Counted from the first letter of the stretch, positions 23,765 to 33,294 are shown. The stretch: 50,173 nt of DNA from JAGXIT01 sp964393815 (GCA_964393815.1 CAYMUP010000004.1:1-50173), one strand, 5' to 3'. Notes: generated by a model not told the origin, from the sequence alone. Program-made: numbers and translations.

Positions 23765-24357
23765 CGTTTTACTCCCGTGCTACCACTAACCAAAAATGGG
23801 TTATTTGGTGCGAACTCAGCGCGGATAGATACTGAGCATGGATAGGCGGGGTTACTTGGACTTTCTGGGCATGATATGCCGATAATATCTGCTTTGCTAA
23901 ATAGCTTATTTTTAGCGTCGGAGAGGTTAACTTGTAACTGTGTACCGGCCTCATACGTTTTAGACTGCGCTGTAATGTCGAGGCCATTTTGGGCCTGACT
24001 AATCGTGAGGTTTGTAAGTACGGTATCTCGGGGCAAAATCGTACTAAGCTGCTTTAACAACTCCGAAAAGAGCACTTGTTTTGACAGCACTTGCGATGCC
24101 AGTTGCAGGTTATTTGACATGTCTTTGACCTCACGCTGTATTTTGTCGAAGTTTTGCGCTTTCAAGTTTGCCTGAGAGGTAGCTACTTGCTTTTCGTAGG
24201 ATTTAGCCGTTTGCTGGAGATAAAGGTAGCCGAAAGCGGTAATAATAAGAGCACCAAGGATGCCGAAGCCAAGCGCTTTCACCCAGCGGTATAGGTGATA
24301 ATTGCGCCGAGCATAGCGAAAGGAATCTTTAACCTCGGGAGGAAGTAGGTTGATCAT
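23761..24357 (-). CDS. pilN: Type IV pilus assembly protein PilN
   Basis: Typical PilN N-terminus MINLLPPEVKDSFRYARRNY, whose INLLP motif docks into PilM in the cytoplasm. One TM (about 28-49), a coiled coil (about 52-90), then a ferredoxin-like domain containing LPRDTVLTNLTISQAQNGLDI. 198 residues. It overlaps pilM and pilO by four bases each. Confidence 0.92.
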   Translation of the reverse strand: MINLLPPEVKDSFRYARRNYHLYRWVKALGFGILGALIITAFGYLYLQQTAKSYEKQVATSQANLKAQNFDKIQREVKDMSNNLQLASQVLSKQVLFSELLKQLSTILPRDTVLTNLTISQAQNGLDITAQSKTYEAGTQLQVNLSDAKNKLFSKADIIGISCPESPSNPAYPCSVSIRAEFAPNNPFLVSGSTGVKR

Positions 24358-25436
24358 TCAAAAACCTCCTCTGGCCTATTCAGGCTTAAACCAGCTGCAG
24401 TGACATAGGACATGCGATCACCTATGCTGATAGGCTGAAGCCGGCCAAAATCTAGATACACTGTTGGGTCAAAAGCGCGGACAGGGATACGTAGATTGCT
24501 GGTAAGGTAATCAGTTAGCCCAGGCATATTTGCGCCGCCTCCCATGATAACGACTTGAGAGATTGATTTCTTACTTTTTGAACGCTCTTCGTGGTAGCGA
24601 ATGGTACGGCGGATTTCTCTGACAAGTAGACTTAAAGGTTGTTCTATGGCTTTTTCGATTTGTTTTTGCTTCTTAGAAAGAGCGAGACCATATTTCGTCT
24701 TGATGATGACTGCCTCACGTTCAGAGACCCCAAGCGCGCCAGCGATAAGTTGAGTAATTTCTCGTCCCCCACAAGCAACAGTGCCGCTCACGATGGGACC
24801 CTTATCGTAGATGGTGATATCTGCACTGTCGCTCCCAAAGTCAACTAGGACTGCTGGGAGGTCACTGTGTGTGTCACGCGCAAACAATGTAGCACCGGCA
24901 CCACTTGTGCTTTGTATAAGAACAGCTTCAAGCCCGAGCAATCGCGCAAGAGTCAGATGAGAATCTACGATCTTGCGCGGCATTGCCACAATAAAGACGG
25001 TCATTTTTGTCTTACCACGCGCAGCGATGGAATAATCGACGTACAGGTCATCTGCAGTCGCCGGGATGTATTGTTCTACCTCTGTTTTAACGGCCTCAGC
25101 AAGATCTTTTTCACTCAACTTTGGCAGATCAATTGACCGGGTGAAGGCACGGGCAATGGGGAGGGATAAAGCGACACGTTTTGTCGTAATATCGCCAATG
25201 AGACTATGCTTAAATAGCTTCAGAACTGCTTCAGCGACTACCTCGTGTTTTACAACTACACCGTCTTGAATAGCTGTTTCGTCAAATGAGATCTCGCCGT
25301 AACCGATAACACGGCATTTCTTGCCAGTTGAAAGCTGCATCGCCCTGACGGTGCTATGCCCTATGTCAAGCCCAAACATTGGCTTGTCTTCAAAGAGATA
25401 GGGGGTGAGTGGTCGTGTTTTTTTCATGCTGCCCAT
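24354..25436 (-). CDS. pilM: Type IV pilus assembly protein PilM
   Basis: Cytoplasmic actin-like ATPase-fold protein that binds the PilN N-terminus. FGLDIGHSTVRAMQL (about residues 22-36) is the phosphate-1 motif; later VDFGSDSADITIYD (phosphate 2) and VVIMGGGANMPGLTDYL (adenosine motif) follow. The C-terminus SIGDRMSYVTAAGLSLN is typical. 360 residues. First gene of the pilM-N-O-22845 operon; divergent from the minor prepilin genes starting at 25553. Confidence 0.95.
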   Translation of the reverse strand: MGSMKKTRPLTPYLFEDKPMFGLDIGHSTVRAMQLSTGKKCRVIGYGEISFDETAIQDGVVVKHEVVAEAVLKLFKHSLIGDITTKRVALSLPIARAFTRSIDLPKLSEKDLAEAVKTEVEQYIPATADDLYVDYSIAARGKTKMTVFIVAMPRKIVDSHLTLARLLGLEAVLIQSTSGAGATLFARDTHSDLPAVLVDFGSDSADITIYDKGPIVSGTVACGGREITQLIAGALGVSEREAVIIKTKYGLALSKKQKQIEKAIEQPLSLLVREIRRTIRYHEERSKSKKSISQVVIMGGGANMPGLTDYLTSNLRIPVRAFDPTVYLDFGRLQPISIGDRMSYVTAAGLSLNRPEEVFE

Positions 25437-25539
25437 CTAAGCACTTGTAGTACGTATTTCAACCATAAGCATAGCACATTTGTAGGCTTTTTGGCTAAAA
25501 ACTCTGCCTCAGGCAGTGCTCTGGAAATCAGAAATACGC

Positions 25540-25545
25540 TATACT
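25540..25545 (+). promoter_or_regulatory. -10 box before the minor prepilin operon
   Basis: TATACT ends seven bases before the ATG at 25553, another leaderless arrangement. No good -35 was found. Confidence 0.45.
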
Positions 25546-25552
25546 TACAAGC

Positions 25553-27091
25553 ATGAGCATAAAAAGGGTGGGGCAAGCGGGTTTTACGCTCGTTGAACTC
25601 ACCGTGTCGCTGGTTGTCATGAGTATGATGATTGTTGCTTTGTTTGGTCTGTTTATCTCTCTAGTCAGGAGTACAGTGATCGCGAAACGCCGCGCGGTGG
25701 CGAGCAGTCTTGCAACAAACCAAATGGAGTACCTAAAGTCATTGCCGTATGATAGCCTGGCTGTGGTTGGGGGCAGCATTATTGCTCCAAACCTACTCCC
25801 AAACACAAAGATACAGACGATTAACGGAGTGAAGTACACAGTCAAAACAAGCATCAGCTACGCCGACGATAGCTATGATGGCTGCGGCCCATACCCAAAC
25901 ATTGCAACCAAGGAAAAATACTGCCGTAATTATCCCCCACCAACTGGATCGCCCGCTACTGACGGGAATCCAGGGGACTACAAAACTGTAAATGTGACTG
26001 TCAAAGATAGCTCAGACATGCAGCTGGCCGTTGTGGACACTCAGATTTCAGCTCGAGTGTCTGAAACGGCGAGCAACACCGGCGCACTTTTCGTGACTGT
26101 CACTGACCCTAGCGGCACACCAATCAGCGAGGCGCAGGTAACATTGGTCAATGCAACAACCACACCCGCGGTAAACGTCGCCGATACTACTGACAGCAAT
26201 GGCGTATCGATTTTTTACGGTATGCCGCCCGACACAGTCGCTGACTATACCATTACTGCTACCAAAACAGGGTATTCTAGCCTAAGTACAATCGCCGCAA
26301 GCGGATCACTGCAGCCGACATATCCCAAACAGGCTATTTTAGCCCAGCAAGCGTCGTATTTAACGATGCCTTTAGCAAAGATGACGACAAAGAGTTTAAT
26401 TATCGAGGCCACTGACACCTCGGGAGCTCCTCTGGCTGGCATAAAAGTTTACGTCAAAGGTGGATACAAAAAATACACGGTTACCTCGGACACCAGCTAC
26501 TACTACGATAATTTCACTCCTATCGACGTTCGACCTACCAGTGGGGCCGATGGCGTAGCAACAGTTGATTCGCTGGTGCCGATAAATCGCTACGTCTTTT
26601 GCGGCGACCTTGGCGAAACAAACTGCCGACTAGGAGCCACCACTTACTATCTTGCTGCGGCAGTGCCTTATAGCGGCACAAATCCGTTGAACCCCATTAA
26701 CATTCCTGAGGAGCTAGTTTCGCCGAATACTGGTTATGATCACGGCGGGCAGAATTACGTGCAAAAAGTTCGACTGCTTTTCACTCCAAGCGCTAGTTTC
26801 CCTCGCGTCTTTAGCGTTACGCCTAGCAGTATCAGCGCCTCGTCCGGGTCGATTTCGACCACATCTGTCACCGTCAATGGCAAAAACTTGTCGAGCGCTG
26901 CTGTCAATCTCCGTCAGTCGGGCACCGATTATACCGGCAGTTCGTGTACGGGCAGCGACACCCAGCGGACCTGCGAGTTTAACCTAACAGGCATTTCGTT
27001 TGGCGCAAGCCTGCAAATAATCGTCACCAATGCGGCGGGTACACTAGAGCTTCCAACTACGCCACTCGGAGGTATTGATGTTGCATCTTAA
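25553..27091 (+). CDS. Large minor prepilin with adhesin-like domains, 512 aa
   Basis: Class III signal peptide at the N-terminus: MSIKRVGQAG, then FTLVELTVSLVVMSMMIVAL, with Glu at +5 after the cleaved Gly. The mature part is far longer than a pilin head: an extracellular region of about 480 residues with carboxypeptidase-regulatory-like or Ig-like beta repeats (GTPISEAQVTLVN / DTSGAPLAGIKVYVKGG) and a C-terminal IPT/TIG-like domain (FPRVFSVTPSSISASSGS). This fits a tip adhesin or a PilV-like minor pilin. It overlaps the next prepilin gene by 14 bases and is the first of three. Confidence 0.85.
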   Translation: MSIKRVGQAGFTLVELTVSLVVMSMMIVALFGLFISLVRSTVIAKRRAVASSLATNQMEYLKSLPYDSLAVVGGSIIAPNLLPNTKIQTINGVKYTVKTSISYADDSYDGCGPYPNIATKEKYCRNYPPPTGSPATDGNPGDYKTVNVTVKDSSDMQLAVVDTQISARVSETASNTGALFVTVTDPSGTPISEAQVTLVNATTTPAVNVADTTDSNGVSIFYGMPPDTVADYTITATKTGYSSLSTIAASGSLQPTYPKQAILAQQASYLTMPLAKMTTKSLIIEATDTSGAPLAGIKVYVKGGYKKYTVTSDTSYYYDNFTPIDVRPTSGADGVATVDSLVPINRYVFCGDLGETNCRLGATTYYLAAAVPYSGTNPLNPINIPEELVSPNTGYDHGGQNYVQKVRLLFTPSASFPRVFSVTPSSISASSGSISTTSVTVNGKNLSSAAVNLRQSGTDYTGSSCTGSDTQRTCEFNLTGISFGASLQIIVTNAAGTLELPTTPLGGIDVAS

Positions 27092-27695
27092 ATTAGGAAA
27101 AGAGCCAAGCCAAAGAGGTTACACACTTGTCGAACTTTTAATCACTATTGTGCTCATCGGCATATTGAGTGTCATGTTCCTAGTCTTCTTTAAAAGCAGT
27201 CTTTTTAACTATCTAAACCTTCAAAAAGACGCCACTAGCTTTGCGACGCTTAACCAACAGTCCTTTCGGGTAAGCTCAGTTCTACGCAGTACCACGCAAA
27301 TTTCTTCGGCGGGTGCGAATGACCTCGTTGTATACGCCTATTTTTACCCATCGGACACCTATGTCTCGCTACTGCATTACTATGTTGTCGCTAGTGGCGG
27401 CAAAAAGCAACTAAAGGCCGATTTAACACCTATGTCAGCCAACCCACCGTTAGGTACTCCTCTTGGTGCTCAGACGAAAACGATTGTGATTATAGATGAC
27501 CTGTACCAGCCTGCAGGCGTCACGCTCTTTTCCTACCTGAACGCTACAGGCGCCACGCTCGGCTTGCCCATAGGGGATCTGCAGTCTATCAAGGGCATGA
27601 GAGTGAACCTGGCGTCTCGGACGGTCAATGGTACGGAGGGAAATCAGTCACTCAGCGTCGAGGTTTCGCTCAGAAACAGAAAGACTAACCTATGA
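27078..27695 (+). CDS. Minor prepilin, 205 aa
   Basis: Class III signal: MLHLKLGKEPSQRG, then YTLVELLITIVLIGILSVMF, Glu at +5. PilW/GspJ-like minor pilin by position and size; the head domain contains a soluble beta-rich region (DLVVYAYFYPSDTYVSLLHYY). The ATG at 27078 is chosen because the TTG at 27075 adds only one residue. Translation is coupled to the upstream gene (overlap 14 bases) and to the downstream gene (overlap 4 bases). Confidence 0.85.
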   Translation: MLHLKLGKEPSQRGYTLVELLITIVLIGILSVMFLVFFKSSLFNYLNLQKDATSFATLNQQSFRVSSVLRSTTQISSAGANDLVVYAYFYPSDTYVSLLHYYVVASGGKKQLKADLTPMSANPPLGTPLGAQTKTIVIIDDLYQPAGVTLFSYLNATGATLGLPIGDLQSIKGMRVNLASRTVNGTEGNQSLSVEVSLRNRKTNL

Positions 27696-29275
27696 TTAGT
27701 TTCAGACGTCTTGCACGCAATCAATCGGGCTTCACGTTGCCGGCCGTACTCGGCTTCATACTAGTTATGGGTTTGATCTCGGCCGCTCTGCTCATGGTCA
27801 TCATGACCAATTTCTCTACCGTCAACAATCAGATCAAAAGCCAGCAGTCATTTAACATTGCTGAAGCGGGAGTTAACTACTACCTGTGGCACCTTGCGCA
27901 CAGCCCGACAGATTACCGCGACGGTACTTCCGCGCCCGCCACGCCCGATCCACAGCTTGGCTACGGACCATACACACACGACTACGTAGACAGCGATGCG
28001 GTCAAACAAGGCACCTTTACGTTGTGGGTAAAACCAAAAGGCGAGGGTTCTACCATCGTCACTGTGCGCTCGATAGGCAAGGCGAGAGACACTGGCTTTA
28101 CGAGGACTGTGGATGCTCAGATAGGCGCTACCTCATTTGCCAGCTTTGGCCTGTTGTCTGACGTGGAGTTTTGGTTTGGTGACAGCGAAGCTGCCAACGG
28201 TCCAATTTTCTCAAACCAGGGTATACATATGGACGGCCCAAACAGCGACACCGTGAGCGCGGCTCGTTCTACCTACACGCCAGGCAGTAGCTATAATGGT
28301 GGAGTGCCGGGAGCGCAAAACGGTGTATGGTGTAACCCAAGTATTATTTCTCCCAACTGTAATACCCGCGACAAGTCAAACTGGCTTTACCCCAGGCCTG
28401 CAATCGATTTTAACCAGGTTTCTACGAGCCTCTGCAACATGAAAAAGACCGCTTTTAAAGACGACCCATCCACTGCGTCTCTTGCTGGTTTAGCCAACGC
28501 ATGCAGCCAGTTGCCGACCAGCAGAACAAACTCGTACATTCCGCGCAACGGCACGACCTATAGTGCTACCAAAGGTTACCTCATTCAACTCAACACAAAT
28601 GGTACCTATGATCTTTCGGGGGTGAGCTCCGAAAACGACCGCCAAACCACTTACTCCAGTGCACTCACGACGACGCCAGTTGCTACCGGCATACCGACAC
28701 CCCCTTCAGGAGTTATTTTTGTCGAGGACAATATATGGGTACGCTCCAACCCAACCTATCACGGGCGAGTTAGTATTGCGGCAGGACAGCTAGCTAGCAC
28801 AACTGTCTCGCCAGACATCAACATAGCCGACGATTTGCTCTATAGCACCAAAAACGGCAACGATGCTATCGGGTTGGTTGCCGAAAGTGACATCTTGGTT
28901 TCGCCCTACGCGCCTCCGGTGAGTGGTTCGTTTACCTTTGAGATAAATGCCGCTACGCTTTCACAGAGTGGATCGGTGACCTGGCCAGACAGGTACAAAA
29001 CTGATAGCTCCCGGTGCACTAGGGGGTGGGTTAACCCAGGTCAGAGATTCATTTATTACGGGTCGGTCGCCACCAGGCAATATTGGACCTGGAACTATCT
29101 ACGCGGCGGCTGTGCCGACGCGGTGTACGACGGAGCTACTAACCGCTACGTCTCAGGCGTCAAACAGACCGAGACTAACTACGATTACAACCTGCTCTAT
29201 GCACCTCCGCCCAGCTTTCCTATCACTGGAGGCTACAACATCCTCAGTTGGCGTGAAGTCCTGACAAGACCTTAG
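27692..29275 (+). CDS. PilX/GspK-like minor prepilin with large head domain, 527 aa
   Basis: Prepilin-type N-terminus MISFRRLARNQSG, then FTLPAVLGFILVMGLISAAL. Position +5 is Pro-Ala rather than Glu; absence of E5 is characteristic of the tip-capping GspK/PilX group. The sequence NIAEAGVNYYLWHLAHS after the helix is typical of PilX-type proteins. The rest, about 450 residues, is an extracellular beta-rich domain with several cysteines. Third gene of the prepilin operon. A short palindrome CTGATTGATCAG overlaps the region after the stop codon. Confidence 0.8.
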   Translation: MISFRRLARNQSGFTLPAVLGFILVMGLISAALLMVIMTNFSTVNNQIKSQQSFNIAEAGVNYYLWHLAHSPTDYRDGTSAPATPDPQLGYGPYTHDYVDSDAVKQGTFTLWVKPKGEGSTIVTVRSIGKARDTGFTRTVDAQIGATSFASFGLLSDVEFWFGDSEAANGPIFSNQGIHMDGPNSDTVSAARSTYTPGSSYNGGVPGAQNGVWCNPSIISPNCNTRDKSNWLYPRPAIDFNQVSTSLCNMKKTAFKDDPSTASLAGLANACSQLPTSRTNSYIPRNGTTYSATKGYLIQLNTNGTYDLSGVSSENDRQTTYSSALTTTPVATGIPTPPSGVIFVEDNIWVRSNPTYHGRVSIAAGQLASTTVSPDINIADDLLYSTKNGNDAIGLVAESDILVSPYAPPVSGSFTFEINAATLSQSGSVTWPDRYKTDSSRCTRGWVNPGQRFIYYGSVATRQYWTWNYLRGGCADAVYDGATNRYVSGVKQTETNYDYNLLYAPPPSFPITGGYNILSWREVLTRP

Positions 29276-29437
29276 CTGATTGATCAGTTGTGTAACAATT
29301 TCAATTATTTCCGGGGTATGTACGACGATTTTTTTGGTTATGTCGCACTAGACGCGCGGAGCTTATATCTTTTGTGTGCGGAAATGTGTTTAAACGCTGC
29401 CTGAAAGGCAGAATTCGATTACGAGTTGGTGTGGTAC

Positions 29438-29469
29438 AAAAAACTGGGGCCGGAATCGACCCCAGTTTT
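29438..29469 (-). terminator. Terminator of the major pilin gene
   Basis: 10-bp stem AAAACTGGGG/CCCCAGTTTT with 10-nt loop; on the minus strand it is followed by a T-run (A-run 29438-29443 on the plus strand). The stretch 29276-29437 otherwise holds only small hairpins, such as CTGCCT-GAA-AGGCAG at 29398-29412. Confidence 0.9.
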
Positions 29470-29486
29470 AAGGCTAAAGATGAAGC

Positions 29487-29936
29487 CTAGTTACTCTTCT
29501 TTGTGTATTTGTCTGTTGAACCCTCAAGTGTAGCTTCTAGGGTGTATGAATCACACATGGTTGTTGAGTTATCACAACTTGCCGGTGCAGGAACGTAACT
29601 GTACTGCGTTGAGCTAGTTGTACCCGCAAGGGTAGTTGTAGCCGCTGGAGCCTTTGGATCACGAAGTGCTTCTGGGTCAAGGCCTTTCATGTTCGTGCTG
29701 CGCCATGTTCCGTCGTTTAGGTTTGCTAATGTTGGATAGTTGCCAGTTTGCGCGTAGTAAGCTTCGACGTGGCTGTTAAGCGCGTTGATGTCTGTTTGAC
29801 GCTGGCTGTTACGATCTTTTTGCTGAATACCGGTGAAGGTAACGATGACGAGTGTCGCCAAAATGCCGATGACGACGATAACGATCAAAAGCTCAACGAT
29901 CGTAAAGCCTTGATTCTTTTTGTGTAGTGAAACCAT
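29487..29936 (-). CDS. Major type IV pilin
   Basis: Prepilin MVSLHKKNQG, then FTIVELLIVIVVIGILATLV with Glu at +5, followed by a compact head of about 110 residues with NALNSHVEAYYAQTGNYPTL and a disulfide-capable pair CDNSTTMC near the C-terminus. Size and sequence fit the main pilus subunit. It has the strongest expression signals of the window: a TTGACG-16-TATAAT promoter at 30005-30032, a leader of about 60 nt with AGGAGGTG before ATG, and a strong terminator. It is transcribed separately from pilC and pilB just upstream. Confidence 0.93.
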   Translation of the reverse strand: MVSLHKKNQGFTIVELLIVIVVIGILATLVIVTFTGIQQKDRNSQRQTDINALNSHVEAYYAQTGNYPTLANLNDGTWRSTNMKGLDPEALRDPKAPAATTTLAGTTSSTQYSYVPAPASCDNSTTMCDSYTLEATLEGSTDKYTKKSN

Positions 29937-30004
29937 AGGGCCCCACCTCCTAATTGATTTTGTTAATAACGATGGTACAGATCTTTGCTGTAATCCTATG
30001 CTTG

Positions 30005-30032
30005 ATTATAGCCATAAGCAGGGTGACGTCAA
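30005..30032 (-). promoter_or_regulatory. Major pilin promoter
   Basis: On the minus strand: -35 TTGACG (30027-30032), 16-bp spacer, perfect -10 TATAAT (30005-30010). Confidence 0.8.
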
Positions 30033-30055
30033 GTCTTGGGCTCTCCGGGGAACAC

Positions 30056-30086
30056 AAAAAAACTTCACTCCATTCAACCAAGTGAA
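30056..30086 (-). terminator. Terminator of pilC, partly built from repeat copy C
   Basis: On the minus strand: TTCACT, 11-nt loop, AGTGAA, then G and seven T. The first arm of this hairpin is the end of repeat copy C (AAGTGAA on the plus strand). Confidence 0.65.
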
Positions 30087-30121
30087 ACGCGCCTCTGTTA
30101 AAAACTTAATCCCAGGTGAAA
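30079..30121 (+). repeat. 42-bp dispersed element, copy C (intergenic, 43 bp)
   Basis: Carries the invariant ATCCCAGGTGAAA end and the AAGTGAAA start but has one extra base near the middle. It lies between the pilC stop and the major pilin promoter, in the orientation opposite to those genes. Confidence 0.8.
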
Positions 30122-30141
30122 CATTAATAATTAAATAGTAC

Positions 30142-31356
30142 TTAGCTGTTGCCGACATTGTTGCTGAGGCTCGCGATGGGGCCCATGACACTCGCGGCAA
30201 TGAGGCCGACACCAGCGCCCAAAAAGAGGATCATAACTGGCTCGATGACCGAGGCGAGACTGTCGATAGCAGTGGCGACCTCTTCTTCATAAAAGTCCGC
30301 GACTTTTATGAGTACGGTATCAGTGGTGCCGGTTTCTTCACCGACGGCAAGCATCTGTGAAACGATCTTTGGGAAGTGCGGGCTAGCGGCGATTACTTCA
30401 GATAGCTGTTTGCCGTTTTTGACCTCCATCGCGGCATCTGCCAGTTCTTTTTCTATAACTTTGTTACCGATGGCTCCGCCGGTTACAGAAAGTGAATCGA
30501 GCACGCCGACACCAGCAGACATAAGTGAGGCGAAGGTGCGCGAAAACCGGGCGATGGCGACTTTGGTGATGAGCGTTTTAACAATGGGCGTGCGGAGCAT
30601 GAGCGCGTGGAACTTGTATTTACCCCTTGGTGTTTTGATGTAGCGGCGGATTGCCCATACTATGAGAATCATGGCAGGGATGACGATGTAGGCATATTTG
30701 CGGGAAAAATGGCTTATGTCGAGAAGAATCTGAGTGTAGATAGGGAGTTTTGCGTCGGGCCCGCCAAGATCATAGAGTATCTTAGCGATTTTCGGCATAA
30801 GCCCAAACATAATCCCAAAAAAGGCGACAACAGTGATAGACAAGATGACAACCGGATAGGTCATGGCGCCTTTAATCTTCTTTTTGATACTCGCATTTTG
30901 CTCTACCTGGGTGGCAAGACGCTTCAAAATATCATCCAAAATACCGCCTTCTTCGCCTGCTTTGACCATGTTTATATAGACTTCATCAAAAACGGTGGGG
31001 AATTTGGCAAATGCGTCACCCAGTGACGTGCCACCCTCGACATCTTTAGTGATCTTACCGAGCACCTCGCGGAAATAGGGTGTGTTTGGGCTATCTTGGA
31101 GAGTAGAAAGGCCGCGGGCAAGCGGCACGCCAGCCGAAATCATAGTCGAAAGCTGTCGCGTGAAAATAACCATATCACTGGTTTTGACGGACTGGCCAAA
31201 TTTGAAATGTTTTTTACCGCCGGCTGCTTCGCTGACGAGTAAGGGGTGAAGCCCTTGGTGTGACAGGGCAGCAACCGCTGCGTTGCGGTCGGCGGCTTCT
31301 ATGGTGCCATTTACGGCGACATTATCTTTTCGGAGGGCTTTATAGGTAAACTGCAT
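30142..31356 (-). CDS. pilC: Type IV pilus inner-membrane platform protein PilC
   Basis: GspF/PilC family, 404 residues: N-terminal MQFTYKALRKDNVAVNGTIE, two T2SSF domains (first about 70-190 with FTRQLSTMISAGVPLARGL; second about 270-395 with FSRTFASLMSAGVGVLDSL) and three TM segments (about 167-190, 215-235, 375-397). It transmits PilB motion to the assembling pilin. It starts 17 bases after pilB and is co-transcribed with it. Confidence 0.96.
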   Translation of the reverse strand: MQFTYKALRKDNVAVNGTIEAADRNAAVAALSHQGLHPLLVSEAAGGKKHFKFGQSVKTSDMVIFTRQLSTMISAGVPLARGLSTLQDSPNTPYFREVLGKITKDVEGGTSLGDAFAKFPTVFDEVYINMVKAGEEGGILDDILKRLATQVEQNASIKKKIKGAMTYPVVILSITVVAFFGIMFGLMPKIAKILYDLGGPDAKLPIYTQILLDISHFSRKYAYIVIPAMILIVWAIRRYIKTPRGKYKFHALMLRTPIVKTLITKVAIARFSRTFASLMSAGVGVLDSLSVTGGAIGNKVIEKELADAAMEVKNGKQLSEVIAASPHFPKIVSQMLAVGEETGTTDTVLIKVADFYEEEVATAIDSLASVIEPVMILFLGAGVGLIAASVMGPIASLSNNVGNS

Positions 31357-31373
31357 ATGCTTATAGTAGCGTA

Positions 31374-33188
31374 TTATGAATTATCTGCCGTCACACGCAA
31401 AATTTCTTCGATTGTGGTTTGGCCGCGCAGGGCTTTGACGAGACCGTCGACCTGCATGGTGAGCATGCCTTCCTGGATGGCCTGAGACTGGAGCTTTTCG
31501 CTGGTGGCGCTGCTGACGATGAGCTGCTGGATAGGCTCGGTATTGGTCAACACCTCGTAAATTCCCATGCGACCGCGGTAGCCGGTGTGACCACAGTTGT
31601 CACAACCTTCGTCATGGGCTTTCCATAATTTGTTTATGGATTTTTCGCCGGTAGACAACTCGGTAGTGTCAGCTTTGTTGGTCTTGGATGGGTTCGAGGC
31701 GCCGATGCCGCCATCAAGTGCTTGTTTTTCGAGCTGGTGGAGGCGCTGCATGGTTGCGGCGTCTTTTAGCCGAAATACTTTGGTTATCTGTGTGAGTTCA
31801 GTATCTGTGGGGTCATACACTTCGCGGCAGTCTGGGCAAAGCCGACGCACGAGGCGCTGACCGATGACGATACGGACAGTGCTGGCGATGAGGAATGGTT
31901 CGATGTTCATGTCAAGGAGTCGAGGCAAACAAGTGGCTGCATTGTTTGTGTGAAGCGTGCTGAACACAAGGTGGCCGGTAAGCGCCGCCTGCACCGCGAG
32001 GTCGGCGGTTTCGCCGTCACGGATCTCTCCTACCATGATGATGTTCGGGTCCTGGCGGAGCAGTGCCCGGAGTCCGCTTGCGAAAGTCATACCGGCAATG
32101 GGGTTTACTTGAGTTTGGTTTGCCCCGACGACGTGGTACTCTATAGGATCTTCGACTGTGCTGATATTGACCCCAGGACTATTTAGCATGCTGAGCACAC
32201 TAAAAAGACTCGTCGACTTACCAGACCCGGTTGGGCCGGTGACAAGGATCATACCGTGCGGTTGGACAATGGCATGTTTGACAGCTTCAAGCGAATAGCC
32301 CCAGTAGCCAAGATCTTCGAGAGTGGCAGGGCGACTCGATTCGTCTAAGATACGCATTACCACTTTTTCGCCGTCTAAAATGGGCAGGGTTGAAACGCGG
32401 AGGGCGTAGATATGGTTATTGACGGCGATTTTAAAGCGTCCGTCTTGGGGTGCGCGGTGTTCATCGATCTTAAGATTCGCCAGGATTTTTATGCGTGAGA
32501 CGAGGGCGCCAAGCATTTTCCTTGGTAACTTGTTAACTTCTTTTAAAATGCCGTCTATACGGTAGCGGACAAGGATAAAGTTTTCACGCGGCTCAATGTG
32601 GATGTCGCTGGCACCGTTTTTTACACCGTAGTCTATGATGAGATTCACTGTCTGCGCGATGGGTGAGTCTTCGGCAACGTCCTCCTCATCAACTTGCTCG
32701 TCAGCGGTCTGCTCCTGGACAGCGATGACTTTTTCTAGCTCGCTGCCGACGTTGTCACCTTCATAGAGGTCGATCGCTCCCTGCACAGTAGTTGTTGTGG
32801 CCAAATGCACACGGACGGGCTTGCCAAGCTGTTTTTGCAAAAAACTGATGGCCGGCACGTCGTCTGGGTCTTCCATGGCAACGTATACAACACCATCGGC
32901 ATCCTGGTCAAAAGACACTGCGCGGTACTGTCTGGCGACTCGCTCAGGTATGATTTCAAGAACTTCCTTGTGTAGCTCGCGAGGGTTAAATTCAATAAAG
33001 GGGACGTCTACCGCTTCAGCATACAGCTTTGTTAGGTCTTTTTCTGATAGTGCATTTGTGGCTACTACCACGTCTTGCAGAGGCTTATTTTCCGACTTGA
33101 CCTGCGCCTGCAAGCTTGCCATTTGAGTAGGCGTAAACCTCCCGGTCGACTCCAGCAACTTCTCCACCAAGCTATCTGATATACGCAT
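31374..33188 (-). CDS. pilB: Type IV pilus extension ATPase PilB
   Basis: GspE/PilB hexameric motor, 604 residues. N-terminal MshEN-like domain (about 1-150), then the ATPase with Walker A GPTGSGKST (318-326), Asp box and Walker B IIMVGEIRD (383-391), and a zinc-binding tetracysteine motif CPDC (about 457) ... CDNC (about 536). Between the two Cys pairs is an unusually long, charged insert of about 75 residues (NKADTTELSTGEKSINKL). No PilT retraction ATPase gene is present in the window. Confidence 0.97.
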   Translation of the reverse strand: MRISDSLVEKLLESTGRFTPTQMASLQAQVKSENKPLQDVVVATNALSEKDLTKLYAEAVDVPFIEFNPRELHKEVLEIIPERVARQYRAVSFDQDADGVVYVAMEDPDDVPAISFLQKQLGKPVRVHLATTTTVQGAIDLYEGDNVGSELEKVIAVQEQTADEQVDEEDVAEDSPIAQTVNLIIDYGVKNGASDIHIEPRENFILVRYRIDGILKEVNKLPRKMLGALVSRIKILANLKIDEHRAPQDGRFKIAVNNHIYALRVSTLPILDGEKVVMRILDESSRPATLEDLGYWGYSLEAVKHAIVQPHGMILVTGPTGSGKSTSLFSVLSMLNSPGVNISTVEDPIEYHVVGANQTQVNPIAGMTFASGLRALLRQDPNIIMVGEIRDGETADLAVQAALTGHLVFSTLHTNNAATCLPRLLDMNIEPFLIASTVRIVIGQRLVRRLCPDCREVYDPTDTELTQITKVFRLKDAATMQRLHQLEKQALDGGIGASNPSKTNKADTTELSTGEKSINKLWKAHDEGCDNCGHTGYRGRMGIYEVLTNTEPIQQLIVSSATSEKLQSQAIQEGMLTMQVDGLVKALRGQTTIEEILRVTADNS

Positions 33189-33251
33189 CGCTACTAATTA
33201 TACGGTTTATACACCAAACCACAACCGGAATCCTTCCCGTTGTAATTTTGT

Positions 33252-33277
33252 GAGGACTGTCCTCTAGATAACAAAAT
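33252..33277. repeat. REP-like palindrome upstream of the RAYT gene
   Basis: GAGGAC-T-GTCCTC (33252-33264) followed by TAGATA and nested in an outer ATTTTGT/ACAAAAT inverted repeat (33245-33277). It shares the sequence GAGGACTGTCCTCTAGAT with the palindrome after the gene, in the same orientation. Confidence 0.75.
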
Positions 33278-33279
33278 CA

Positions 33280-33288
33280 TGTTATTTT
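33280..33288 (+). promoter_or_regulatory. Extended -10 box before the RAYT gene
   Basis: TGT-TATTTT ends six bases before the ATG at 33295. Confidence 0.4.
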
Positions 33289-33294
33289 TAGGAT

